NCBI GenBank assembly: GCA_947624635.1
Contig: CANQLF010000069.1
Location: 1-13,536, forward strand
Source: an uncultured Bacilli bacterium
GTDB lineage: Bacteria; Bacillota_I; Bacilli_A; RF39; UBA660
DNA length: 13,536 bases
Reading direction: 5' to 3'
The position numbers and the translations under genes were made by a program. This document shows positions 1 to 6,546 of the stretch, piece by piece; the stretch's first letter is position 1; each line of letters begins with the position of its first letter. The notes beneath the pieces were generated by a model that saw nothing but the letters and a program-made list of their open reading frames with translations, made no database searches and was not told where the DNA came from.

Positions 1-374
1 AAGTAAAATCAAAAGTTGGACTTATTACTGCTGATGAACTTGTTATGGCTGGTATGTCTGTTTATAATCCTGATAATTTAGATTATCCAAAAGGTGATTT
101 TGGTAGTAGTTATTTTACTTGGCCATATTATGCTTACGGTGTTTTGGCTTATACATGGACAATGTCTCCTACATCATCAAATAGTATGTTTAAAGCATAC
201 TGGCCGAATAGTAATACAATTGATAAAAATTCTACTTCTGGTTCGATTGCACCAGTAATAACATTAAAACCAGGAGCAGTACTTACAAATTACACAGCTT
301 CTAATGGAATAAAACGTTATTCTGGTGATGGTTCTGATGTAAATTGGTATTTTGTAGGATATGATGATGAATAA
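1..374 (+). CDS. 3' end of a surface protein of the same family as the gene at 10891 (5' partial)
   Basis: The frame is open from base 3, so the true start lies upstream of the window; about 123 C-terminal residues are visible before TAA. The fragment begins VKSKVGLITADEL, which aligns with VKAKVGLMSADEM in the protein at 10891. Both then have an aromatic-rich stretch, a W-x-x-SP-x-SSNSM motif and a PVITL motif. The two are therefore paralogues, or at least share a C-terminal domain. By pattern (W..SP...PVITL) this resembles C-type-lectin/FGE-like domains on bacterial surface and phage proteins, but that assignment is inference. After PVITL it carries an extra tail of roughly 40 residues ending in acidic residues (GYDDE), absent from the other copy. 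Codons are mostly T-ending (TCT, ACT, GCT, GTT), like the last part of the 10891 gene. A terminator follows within 25 bases. Ligand and role are unknown. Confidence 0.75.
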   Translation, partial: VKSKVGLITADELVMAGMSVYNPDNLDYPKGDFGSSYFTWPYYAYGVLAYTWTMSPTSSNSMFKAYWPNSNTIDKNSTSGSIAPVITLKPGAVLTNYTASNGIKRYSGDGSDVNWYFVGYDDE

Positions 375-394
375 TAAAAAATATAGATAATTAT

Positions 395-422
395 AGATAG
401 AATCAAAAGTTCTATCTTTTTT
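395..422 (+). terminator. Intrinsic terminator after the partial surface-protein gene
   Basis: AGATAGAA (395-402) pairs with TTCTATCT (410-417) around a seven-base loop, and a run of T follows to 422. It lies 21 bases past the stop codon and separates this gene from the deacetylase that begins at 456. Confidence 0.8.
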
Positions 423-455
423 CTTATATAAATATAATTTAATAGGTGAGTAATA

Positions 456-1790
456 GTGAGATATATTAATAAAAAAAATGTATTAATAGGAATAACTTTA
501 TTAATTGTTATTTTATTTGTAGTATTTATAATAAATAATAAAAATGATACAAAGGTAAATATAAAAAATGAAAGTATTGTTAAAAAAAATACTAAACCAA
601 TAATAACAATAATAGGTGAAAATATAATTGAATTAGAAAAAGGAGAAGAATATATTGAAAAAGGGTCTAAAGCTACTGATAGTGATGGTAATGATATTAC
701 AAATGATATTAAAATAACTAATAATATAAATATAAATAAATATGGTGAATATAAAGTTATATATGAAGTTAGTGATAAATATGGAAATAAAGCTATTAAA
801 CTAAGAAAAGTTATAGTAAAAGATAAAATATTACCTGAAATCAAATTAAAAGGTAGAGTAGTAATAGATATATTATTAGGAGAAGATTATACTGAAGAAG
901 GATATAGTGCGATAGATAATATCGATGGTGATATAACAGATAAAGTAGTTATAGATAATAAAGTTGATAATAAAAAAATAGGAAATTATAAAATAACTTA
1001 CAAAGTTAGTGATACAAGTGGTAATACAGTAACTAGAATAAGAAATATAAATGTAGTAAATAAACTTTTAGAATATAAAAGTGAATATGATAAAATAGAT
1101 AACACTATTAATGGCTGGTGGAGTGGTAATAAATTTGATAATAAAAGACCTGATGGTGCGGCAAATATAGATGACTTAAAAAAATATAATGCTTATTTTA
1201 TGGGACCTGATGAAAAGAAAATTTATCTAACTTATGATGAAGGAGCAAATGATACATATTTACCACAAATAGTAGATGTTTTAAATAAATATAATGTAAA
1301 AGCTACATTTTTCTTATGTAGAAATTATATGAATATGAATAAGAATTTAATTAGAAAAATGGTGGAAAGTGGGCATTCTATAGGAAATCATACATACCAT
1401 CATTACAGTATGCCTACACTTGCTAATAAAAAAGATTTTGATAGTTTTATATATGAAATAAAATCTACTGAGACAACTTATGAAGAAATAACAGGTAAAA
1501 AAATGGATAAAGTATATCGTGAGCCTAAAGGAGAATGGAGTTACAGAAGTTTAGCAATCATAAAAGATTTAGGTTATAAAACTTTCTTTTATAGTGCTGA
1601 TTACTTAGATTTTAAAAGTGATGTATCTAAAAGTTATGCACTAGATAAAATGATGAAAAGATATCATAATGGAGCAATATATTTATTTCATCCAAAAAAT
1701 AAAGGCAATTATGAAGCATTATCCGAATTTATAGAAAATATGAAAAAGTTAGGTTATACCTTCGATCTAGTTAAAAATATAGATTATTAA
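456..1790 (+). CDS. Membrane-anchored PdaA-like polysaccharide deacetylase with two Ig-like (DUF5011-type) domains
   Basis: The 444-residue protein starts at GTG, five bases after AGGTGAG-type ribosome-binding sequence at 444-450. Residues about 7-27 form one membrane segment, so the rest should be outside the cell. Two Ig-like repeats of the DUF5011 type follow (about 47-121 and 126-203), each with the P-x-I-x-L opening and a D-(I/L)-T core. A NodB-type deacetylase domain fills the rest. The lead-in around W221/W222 and the KKIYLTYDEG motif match the PdaA subgroup, which acts on peptidoglycan MurNAc when muramic-delta-lactam of spore cortex is made. Visible motifs are D261 (general base), H312 and H316 (metal), R355-x-P-x-G and L410-F-H412. 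The second Asp of the usual TFDDG motif is E262; B. subtilis PdaA also lacks that Asp, having Asn. B. subtilis PdaA is much shorter (about 263 residues) and lacks the Ig stalk. A cortex role is inferred from family and from nearby spore genes; a vegetative wall role is possible. Confidence 0.85.
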   Translation: MRYINKKNVLIGITLLIVILFVVFIINNKNDTKVNIKNESIVKKNTKPIITIIGENIIELEKGEEYIEKGSKATDSDGNDITNDIKITNNININKYGEYKVIYEVSDKYGNKAIKLRKVIVKDKILPEIKLKGRVVIDILLGEDYTEEGYSAIDNIDGDITDKVVIDNKVDNKKIGNYKITYKVSDTSGNTVTRIRNINVVNKLLEYKSEYDKIDNTINGWWSGNKFDNKRPDGAANIDDLKKYNAYFMGPDEKKIYLTYDEGANDTYLPQIVDVLNKYNVKATFFLCRNYMNMNKNLIRKMVESGHSIGNHTYHHYSMPTLANKKDFDSFIYEIKSTETTYEEITGKKMDKVYREPKGEWSYRSLAIIKDLGYKTFFYSADYLDFKSDVSKSYALDKMMKRYHNGAIYLFHPKNKGNYEALSEFIENMKKLGYTFDLVKNIDY

Positions 1791-1813
1791 TTATATACTT
1801 TTTAAGATAAAAC

Positions 1814-1822
1814 TGTTATAAT
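1814..1822 (+). promoter_or_regulatory. Extended -10 promoter for the 1847 gene
   Basis: TGTTATAAT is a perfect extended -10 (TG-N-TATAAT), 24 bases before the start codon. No good -35 is seen 17 bases upstream, as is common for extended -10 promoters. The same nonamer occurs before rpmG. Confidence 0.6.
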
Positions 1823-1846
1823 AAAATCGTTAGGGAGGTTTTACTA

Positions 1847-2638
1847 ATGTATTTACTAGAAAAAACAGAAAAATCATACAATGTATATGAATTTAGTCCA
1901 ATTAAAGAAAAAGTAAGAGAATATAAAGAAAAAGAAATGCAAAAAATACCCCAAGAATATAGAGTATTAACAGTAATAACAAATAATAGATATGAAATGG
2001 AGTATATTTATGATTATTCATATTTAAAATTTATTTATTCAAATAAAACTAATGAATTTTCATATCATGATATCGCACCTTCTACTGATAAAGAATCAAA
2101 TGAAGAAATACTAAATGATTATTATAATGACGTAGATAATCAAGAATTTAGTTATACAATAAAAGGAACTAATAATAATGATATCTTTTTAGTTACTACT
2201 GGAGAATACTATGAGGAAAGTTTTAATATTCCATGTTATAAAGTTTTTAAACATATATTAGAAGATGGTATTGATAAATACAAATCTAATATTAATATTA
2301 ATGAATATTATAAATATTATAAAAAACATAAAAACAAAACTGTTACATTAAAAGAAATGGACGGTATCATTAATATACCTGAATCATTATATGATTATCA
2401 TAGATTTATAGACTTCTTAAATGGAACAATTTCTTCAATGAACAAAAAAGAAATAGAAAGTTTATTACCATTATTTAAAATGAGTAAGGAAATAGTAAAA
2501 AAATTTGATATAGAAGAAGTTCAAAAATTAGATAAAGATATAAAAAAATATATGGGATTAAATAATCATATATGTGAAAAATTAGAAGAAAAATGTCATC
2601 ATAGTGAAAAAATATTAAGTTTAGTTAAGAAAAATTAG
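1847..2638 (+). CDS. Hypothetical soluble protein, family not recognised
   Basis: This is a 263-residue protein that I do not recognise. The ATG is preceded by a strong ribosome-binding site, GGGAGG, at 1833-1838. It has no signal peptide or hydrophobic segment, so it is probably cytoplasmic. It is rich in Lys, Glu, Asn and Tyr, with a charged N-terminus (about 18-35) likely to be helical. A middle section (about 40-125) alternates aromatic and polar residues as in beta strands, and a helical C-terminal third follows. Near the C-terminus H241, C243, C250, H251 and H252 cluster; this could bind a metal, but it fits no motif I know. It appears to be a single-gene transcription unit, with an extended -10 promoter just upstream and a terminator that includes its stop codon. 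Coding status is well supported by length, start signals and the flanking sites; function is not. Confidence 0.85.
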   Translation: MYLLEKTEKSYNVYEFSPIKEKVREYKEKEMQKIPQEYRVLTVITNNRYEMEYIYDYSYLKFIYSNKTNEFSYHDIAPSTDKESNEEILNDYYNDVDNQEFSYTIKGTNNNDIFLVTTGEYYEESFNIPCYKVFKHILEDGIDKYKSNININEYYKYYKKHKNKTVTLKEMDGIINIPESLYDYHRFIDFLNGTISSMNKKEIESLLPLFKMSKEIVKKFDIEEVQKLDKDIKKYMGLNNHICEKLEEKCHHSEKILSLVKKN

Positions 2639-2657
2639 ATTTTTGTCTAATTTTTTT
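2630..2657 (+). terminator. Intrinsic terminator overlapping the stop codon of the 1847 gene
   Basis: AAAAATTAGA (2630-2639) pairs perfectly with TCTAATTTTT (2646-2655) around a six-base loop. T residues run to 2657. The TAG stop (2636-2638) is inside the left arm, so coding sequence and terminator share bases. Confidence 0.8.
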
Positions 2658-2702
2658 CTATAATATGTTATGATTATACTGTAAGGATAGGAGTATGTTG
2701 TT

Positions 2703-3797
2703 ATGAAAGAAGAAGAAACTTTAAGATTAATCGTACTTGATAATTGCAAAGAATTTGGTGAGTTAGTAAATAACCACATTAAAGAATTAAGAGGGGTAGA
2801 TACTAATTATATCGTACCAGTTGTTACACCTAGATTTAATAATGGAGAAGGAAAAGGACAAATATTAGAATCAATTAGAGGGAAAGATGTATACATCATA
2901 TCCGACATAGGAAACCATGGGATTACATATAAATCACATGGTTATGTTATGCACATGAGTCCTGATGAACATTTCCAAGATATCAAAAGAATAATAGGTG
3001 CGATGATGGGTCATGCATCAAGTATTAAAGTTATAATGCCACTTTTGTATGAATCTAGACAAGATAAAAGAGAATCTAGAGAAAGCTTAGACTGTGCGAT
3101 AAACTTACAAGAATTAGAAAGACTTGGAGTAGATGAAATAATTACATTTGATGCACATAATCCTGGTGTACAAAATGCGGTTCCATTACTACCATTTTCT
3201 AATCTTTTTCCAACGAGAACTGCACTCTATGATTTTGTTTCAAATGAAAAAGTAAACTTAGATAACATAGTTGTAGTAGGACCAGATTTAGGATCATCTA
3301 AAAGAGCTAAATTTTATGCAAATATACTAGATTGTCCACTAGGATTGTGTTATAAAGAAAGAGATTACACAAAAGTAGAAGATGGATTAAATAAAATAAA
3401 AATACATAAATATATTGGAGAAGATGTAAATGGTAAAAATGTAATTATAGTAGATGATATGATAGATTCTGGTTCTTCAATTTTAGATACTGCAAAAATG
3501 ATGAAAGAAAAAGGTGCAGAAAACGTATATCTAATGGTAACATTCTCATTTTTCAGTAAAGGAATTGAAAAATTTGAAGAATTTTATAAAAATGGATATT
3601 TCAAAAAAGTATATTCAACTAACGTTTCTTACATTAAACCAGAATTAAAAGATAAAGAATGGTTTCATAGTGTAGATTGTTCTAAAGATTTAGCTTTAGT
3701 TATAAATAGTCTTAATTATAAACAATCTATTACTCCTTTTATGAATGGTAAAAAAGAATTGGTAAAAAGTTTAAGAACAAAACATCAAAATTATTAA
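2703..3797 (+). CDS. prs: Ribose-phosphate pyrophosphokinase (PRPP synthetase), long form
   Basis: The 364-residue protein makes 5-phosphoribosyl-1-pyrophosphate from ribose 5-phosphate and ATP in the cytoplasm, feeding purine, pyrimidine, His, Trp and NAD synthesis. Visible motifs are the flexible-loop RQDKR at 119-123 (ATP binding), the DAH at 150-152 matching the family's DLHA, VGPDLGSSKRA around D195, and the PRPP-binding loop VDDMIDSGSS at 250-259. The usual bacterial Prs is about 315 residues and its loop reads DDM-I-D-T-A/G-G-T; this one is longer and divergent, as in some other Bacillota. An AGGAG lies nine bases before the ATG. A TATAAT (2659-2664) and a TATACT (2675-2680) upstream are possible -10 boxes, neither with a good -35. 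The spoVIF-like gene follows after 53 bases without a clear terminator. A related phosphoribosyltransferase-fold protein is the only real alternative. Confidence 0.88.
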   Translation: MKEEETLRLIVLDNCKEFGELVNNHIKELRGVDTNYIVPVVTPRFNNGEGKGQILESIRGKDVYIISDIGNHGITYKSHGYVMHMSPDEHFQDIKRIIGAMMGHASSIKVIMPLLYESRQDKRESRESLDCAINLQELERLGVDEIITFDAHNPGVQNAVPLLPFSNLFPTRTALYDFVSNEKVNLDNIVVVGPDLGSSKRAKFYANILDCPLGLCYKERDYTKVEDGLNKIKIHKYIGEDVNGKNVIIVDDMIDSGSSILDTAKMMKEKGAENVYLMVTFSFFSKGIEKFEEFYKNGYFKKVYSTNVSYIKPELKDKEWFHSVDCSKDLALVINSLNYKQSITPFMNGKKELVKSLRTKHQNY

Positions 3798-3805
3798 TTT
3801 ATATA

Positions 3806-3832
3806 ACAAATTGCCTAGTTTTACATATATTA
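3806..3832 (+). promoter_or_regulatory. Possible sigma-K-type promoter before the spoVIF-like gene
   Basis: AC at 3806-3807 and CATATATTA at 3824-3832 are separated by 16 bases. This fits the known sigma-K pattern of AC about 16 bases before CATANNNTA. The weakness is position: transcription would begin close to 3838, inside the AGGAGG (3837-3842), leaving an extremely short leader. Random matches are also easy in such AT-rich DNA. Confidence 0.35.
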
Positions 3833-3850
3833 ATGTAGGAGGTAATTTGT

Positions 3851-4096
3851 TTGAAATTTAGTGATGAATTTTTTAATAAAGTAGAGAAGAAAACTAATGT
3901 TAATAAAGAAACTATTTTAGGTTTAGCAAAAAAGGTACAAAATTCAAATATGAAAGATGAAAAAACATTAAGAGATTTAATTCAAGAAATAAGTTCTATT
4001 ACAGGTAAAAATGTAACTAAAGAGAAAGAAGATAAAATAATAGGTGCAGTTTTAAATGATAATGTGCCTAAAGATATGGATAAATTTGTTAATTAA
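3851..4096 (+). CDS. spoVIF: Stage VI sporulation protein F-like protein
   Basis: This small protein (81 residues) is predicted mostly helical and highly charged, with no membrane segment. The opening FFNKVEKKTNV, the middle LAKKVQNSNMKDEKTLRDL and the KEKEDKIIGAVLN stretch match what I recall of the SpoVIF (YjcC) family, which is of similar size. In Bacillus SpoVIF works in the mother cell late in sporulation, affecting coat assembly and GerE-dependent expression. The start is TTG at 3851, placed by the strong AGGAGG eight bases upstream; no in-frame ATG serves as well. It may be read from prs or from its own sigma-K-like promoter (3806-3832). It converges with spoIVA, another coat-assembly gene, which supports the assignment. 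The identification rests on remembered family sequence rather than a database search. Confidence 0.75.
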   Translation: MKFSDEFFNKVEKKTNVNKETILGLAKKVQNSNMKDEKTLRDLIQEISSITGKNVTKEKEDKIIGAVLNDNVPKDMDKFVN

Positions 4097-4111
4097 ATCT
4101 CTTAATACATT

Positions 4112-4136
4112 TGCCACTATAAAAGTGGTATTTTTT
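4112..4136 (+). terminator. Intrinsic terminator after the spoVIF-like gene
   Basis: TGCCACT (4112-4118) pairs with AGTGGTA (4124-4130), with one G-T pair, around a five-base loop. Six T follow at 4131-4136. It ends the prs-spoVIF unit. Confidence 0.8.
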
Positions 4137-4160
4137 GATTTTATTATTTAATATAATATA

Positions 4161-4183
4161 AAAATCCTACCGCGAGGTAGGAT
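4161..4183 (-). terminator. Hairpin terminator for spoIVA (reverse strand)
   Basis: ATCCTACC (4164-4171) and GGTAGGAT (4176-4183) form a perfect eight-pair stem with a four-base loop. Read on the reverse strand it is followed by three T and then a mixed A/T tract, 26 bases past the spoIVA stop. On the forward strand the loop is GCGA, a GNRA tetraloop. The short T run makes it a moderate terminator. Confidence 0.6.
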
Positions 4184-4209
4184 AATATATTATCTTTAAA
4201 AAATAAACT

Positions 4210-5685
4210 TTACAGTACAATAGCAATCATATTATTAGAACCTTTATTAATTATTTTTGTTAAAGTATTTTGTAATTTATATCGTATATTATCTGGCATC
4301 ATTGAAAGTTTTGCTTGAATTCCTTCTTGTACTATAACATCTAAACTGCGACCAAATATTTCACTTTTCCAAATATTATCTGGTTCTGTTTCCATATCTT
4401 TTGTTAAATAGTTAATAAGTTCTTTACTTTGAACTTCACTACCAATTATCGGTTCAAAAGTAGATTCAACATCAACTCTTATCATGTGAATAGATGGCGC
4501 AACTGCTTTTAATTTTACACCAAATCTACTTCCTTGTTTTATGATTTCTGGTGTATCAAGTTTCATATCTTTAAGTGATGGTGTAGCTATTCCATATCCG
4601 CTTTGTTTAACTTGTTTTAAAGCCCCTTTAATTTGATCATATTCTATTTTAGCTTCATTGTAATCTTGGAATAATTTTAATAATTCAGCTTTAGAATTAA
4701 CATTAATTCCAATGCTATCTTTTAATATAGTGTCAAATAATTCATTTGGTGCATTTAAATTAATAGTAACTTCACCAGTTGATGTATTAACATCAGCTAC
4801 ATATGCTTTAGAAATATATTCGCAATTACTAAAATGATTAGCTATATTATCGACATCTCTTAATTTATCTATTTCAATTACACTTTCTTTAATTTTGTCT
4901 ATATATATTTTTTTAAGCCAATTATCAGGATTTAAAATAGATATCCATTCAGGAATATTTACACTTACTTCTAATACTGGAAATTCATAAAGTGCTTCAC
5001 GTAAAATTTCTGTAACATCTTTTTCACTCATGGTATCGATATTCATAGGTATTACTGGAACATTATAGTCACTTCTAATTTTTTCTGCAATTTTAATTGT
5101 TTCAGGCATCATTGGATGAATTGAATTTAAAACTACAATAAATGGTTTATTTAAATCTTTTAACTCATTCATAACTTCTTTTTCAGCTTCAATATAATCA
5201 CTTCTTGATAATTCTCCAAAAGATCCATCTGTTGTTACGACTATACCTATTGATGAATGATCTTTAATTACTTTTTCTGTTCCAATTTCAGCGGCTTCAA
5301 CAAAAGGAATTTCTTCATCATACCAAGGAGTTTTAACCATTCTAGGACCATTTTCATCTTCGTAACCTTTAGCGTTTTTTACTATATAACCAACGCAATC
5401 GATAAGTCTTACATTAACATCAAAATCATCGATACTAATACTAACGGCATTACTTGGAACAAATTTTGGCTCGGTAGTCATAATTTGTTTACCTGCACCA
5501 CTTTGTGGAAGTTCATCAATTACTCTTTGTTTTTCATATTCATCAGTAATATTTGGAATAACCATATTTTCCATAAATTTCTTTATAAAAGTAGATTTAC
5601 CAGTTCTAACCGCACCTACAATACCTAAATAAATATCTCCATTTGTTCTTTCTGCAATACTTTTTATGATTTCATTTTTATTCAT
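4210..5685 (-). CDS. spoIVA: Stage IV sporulation protein A, spore-coat basement ATPase
   Basis: SpoIVA is an ATPase that polymerises on the outer forespore membrane in the mother cell, recruited by SpoVM, and forms the platform on which the spore coat is built. The 491-residue protein matches the B. subtilis protein (492 residues) along its length. The N-terminal IAERTNGDIYLG leads into the Walker A motif GAVRTGKST at residues 24-32. The segments ELPQSGAGK, TTEPKFVPSNA, DCVGY, GYEDENGPRM, TTDGSFG and ALYEFPVLEV follow in family order. The C-terminal part keeps SGYGIATPSL, RQGSRFGVKLKA-like and SIHMIRVDVES stretches and ends AIVL, the region tied to SpoVM and membrane contact. The start ATG is preceded by a modest AGTAGGG site. 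In Bacillus the gene is sigma-E dependent; I see no convincing sigma-E promoter here. It is convergent with the spoVIF-like gene and divergent from the SDR gene. Confidence 0.98.
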   Translation of the reverse strand: MNKNEIIKSIAERTNGDIYLGIVGAVRTGKSTFIKKFMENMVIPNITDEYEKQRVIDELPQSGAGKQIMTTEPKFVPSNAVSISIDDFDVNVRLIDCVGYIVKNAKGYEDENGPRMVKTPWYDEEIPFVEAAEIGTEKVIKDHSSIGIVVTTDGSFGELSRSDYIEAEKEVMNELKDLNKPFIVVLNSIHPMMPETIKIAEKIRSDYNVPVIPMNIDTMSEKDVTEILREALYEFPVLEVSVNIPEWISILNPDNWLKKIYIDKIKESVIEIDKLRDVDNIANHFSNCEYISKAYVADVNTSTGEVTINLNAPNELFDTILKDSIGINVNSKAELLKLFQDYNEAKIEYDQIKGALKQVKQSGYGIATPSLKDMKLDTPEIIKQGSRFGVKLKAVAPSIHMIRVDVESTFEPIIGSEVQSKELINYLTKDMETEPDNIWKSEIFGRSLDVIVQEGIQAKLSMMPDNIRYKLQNTLTKIINKGSNNMIAIVL

Positions 5686-5752
5686 ATTTTCCCTACTTTC
5701 TCAAAATCATTTCAATTAAACTTATGTAAAATTTTAAAATATAGAACTTTTA

Positions 5753-5781
5753 TTGTATTAAATCATTAAAAAATATATAAT
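5753..5781 (+). promoter_or_regulatory. Sigma-A-type promoter for the SDR/ynbB/PBP operon
   Basis: TTGTAT (5753-5758) and TATAAT (5776-5781) are separated by exactly 17 bases. Transcription would start around 5788, leaving a short leader before the ATG at 5805. It lies in the divergent region shared with spoIVA. Confidence 0.65.
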
Positions 5782-5804
5782 AGTTATAGACGAAAGGTGA
5801 TATT

Positions 5805-6545
5805 ATGGATTTTAAAGGTATGGTCGCACTTGTAACTGGATCAAGTAGGGGAATTGGTAAATCTACTATTATTGAACTTGCTAAAAGGGGTTGTAATGTA
5901 GTAATTAATTATAATAATAGTATAGAAGAAGCAAATATTTTAAAAGAATTTGTAGAATGTAATTATGAAGTTAATGCATTAGCTATCAAAGCTGATATAA
6001 GCAATGAAGAAGAAGTTAAAAATATGGTAGATACTACTATAAAAGAATTTTGTAAAATTGACATATTAGTTAATAATGCTTCTGTTGCACTAGACACATT
6101 ATTTGAAGATAAAACTAAAGAAAATTTTATGAAAACTTTAGAAGTAAATTTAATCGGAACATTTTTAGTAAGTAAATATGTAGGTAATATTATGTTACAA
6201 AACAAAAAAGGAACTATTGTTAATGTATCATCGACTAACGGTATAGATACATTTTATCCAATGAGCCTAGATTATGATGCTTCTAAAGCAGGAGTTATTT
6301 CTTTAACTCACAACCTCGCTTTAGAGTATGCACCATATATAAGAGTAAATGCAGTCGCACCTGGCTGGGTTAATACTGATATGAATAAAGAATTAGATGA
6401 GGAATTTATTAAATTAGAAAATCAAAAAATTTATTTAAATAGATTTGCTAATCCAGAAGAAATAGCTAAAGTTATAGTATTTCTTGCAAGTGATGATGCA
6501 AGTTATATAAACAATACAGTAATAAGAGTAGATGGAGGATATTAG
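5805..6545 (+). CDS. Short-chain dehydrogenase/reductase (FabG-like)
   Basis: This 246-residue protein is a classical SDR, an NAD(P)H-dependent oxidoreductase with a Rossmann fold, of normal length for the family. It shows the nucleotide-binding TGSSRGIG (residues 11-18), the NNA motif at 90-92, the catalytic Ser near 143 and the Y157-x-x-x-K161 pair, followed by PGWVNTDM. It ends in the typical RVDGGY. The closest familiar type is 3-oxoacyl-ACP reductase (FabG), but SDRs share these motifs across many substrates and no fatty-acid genes are nearby, so no symbol is given. GAAAGGTGA precedes the ATG by four bases. It is first in a tight unit: the ribosome-binding site of the next gene lies within its last codons. 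The protein is cytosolic, with no membrane segment. Confidence 0.9.
   Translation: MDFKGMVALVTGSSRGIGKSTIIELAKRGCNVVINYNNSIEEANILKEFVECNYEVNALAIKADISNEEEVKNMVDTTIKEFCKIDILVNNASVALDTLFEDKTKENFMKTLEVNLIGTFLVSKYVGNIMLQNKKGTIVNVSSTNGIDTFYPMSLDYDASKAGVISLTHNLALEYAPYIRVNAVAPGWVNTDMNKELDEEFIKLENQKIYLNRFANPEEIAKVIVFLASDDASYINNTVIRVDGGY
6534..6538 (+). promoter_or_regulatory. Ribosome-binding site that fixes the start of the ynbB-like gene
   Basis: GGAGG lies inside the last codons of the SDR gene, eight bases before ATG 6547. The in-frame upstream codon at 6532 overlaps this site, so it cannot be the start that the site serves. Translation of the two genes is probably coupled. Confidence 0.8.
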
Positions 6546-6546
6546 A

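Noticed and set aside
433..438. TATAAT as a -10 box for the 456 gene
   Set aside because: Transcription would start inside the ribosome-binding site at 444-450, and the -35 position falls within the preceding terminator.
317..844. Reverse-strand open frame of 175 residues, hydrophobic
   Set aside because: It is antisense to the deacetylase gene; its Ile/Leu/Ser-rich composition is what AT-rich forward codons give on the other strand, and the forward gene has clear domains and a ribosome-binding site.
5721..5726. Reverse-strand CATAAG as a sigma-E -10 for spoIVA
   Set aside because: Only part of the -10 consensus matches, and the nearest ATATT lies about 11 bases away rather than 13 to 15.
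6532..6546. Earlier in-frame start for the ynbB-like gene
   Set aside because: The codon overlaps the GGAGG that serves ATG 6547, and it would add five residues overlapping the SDR gene.
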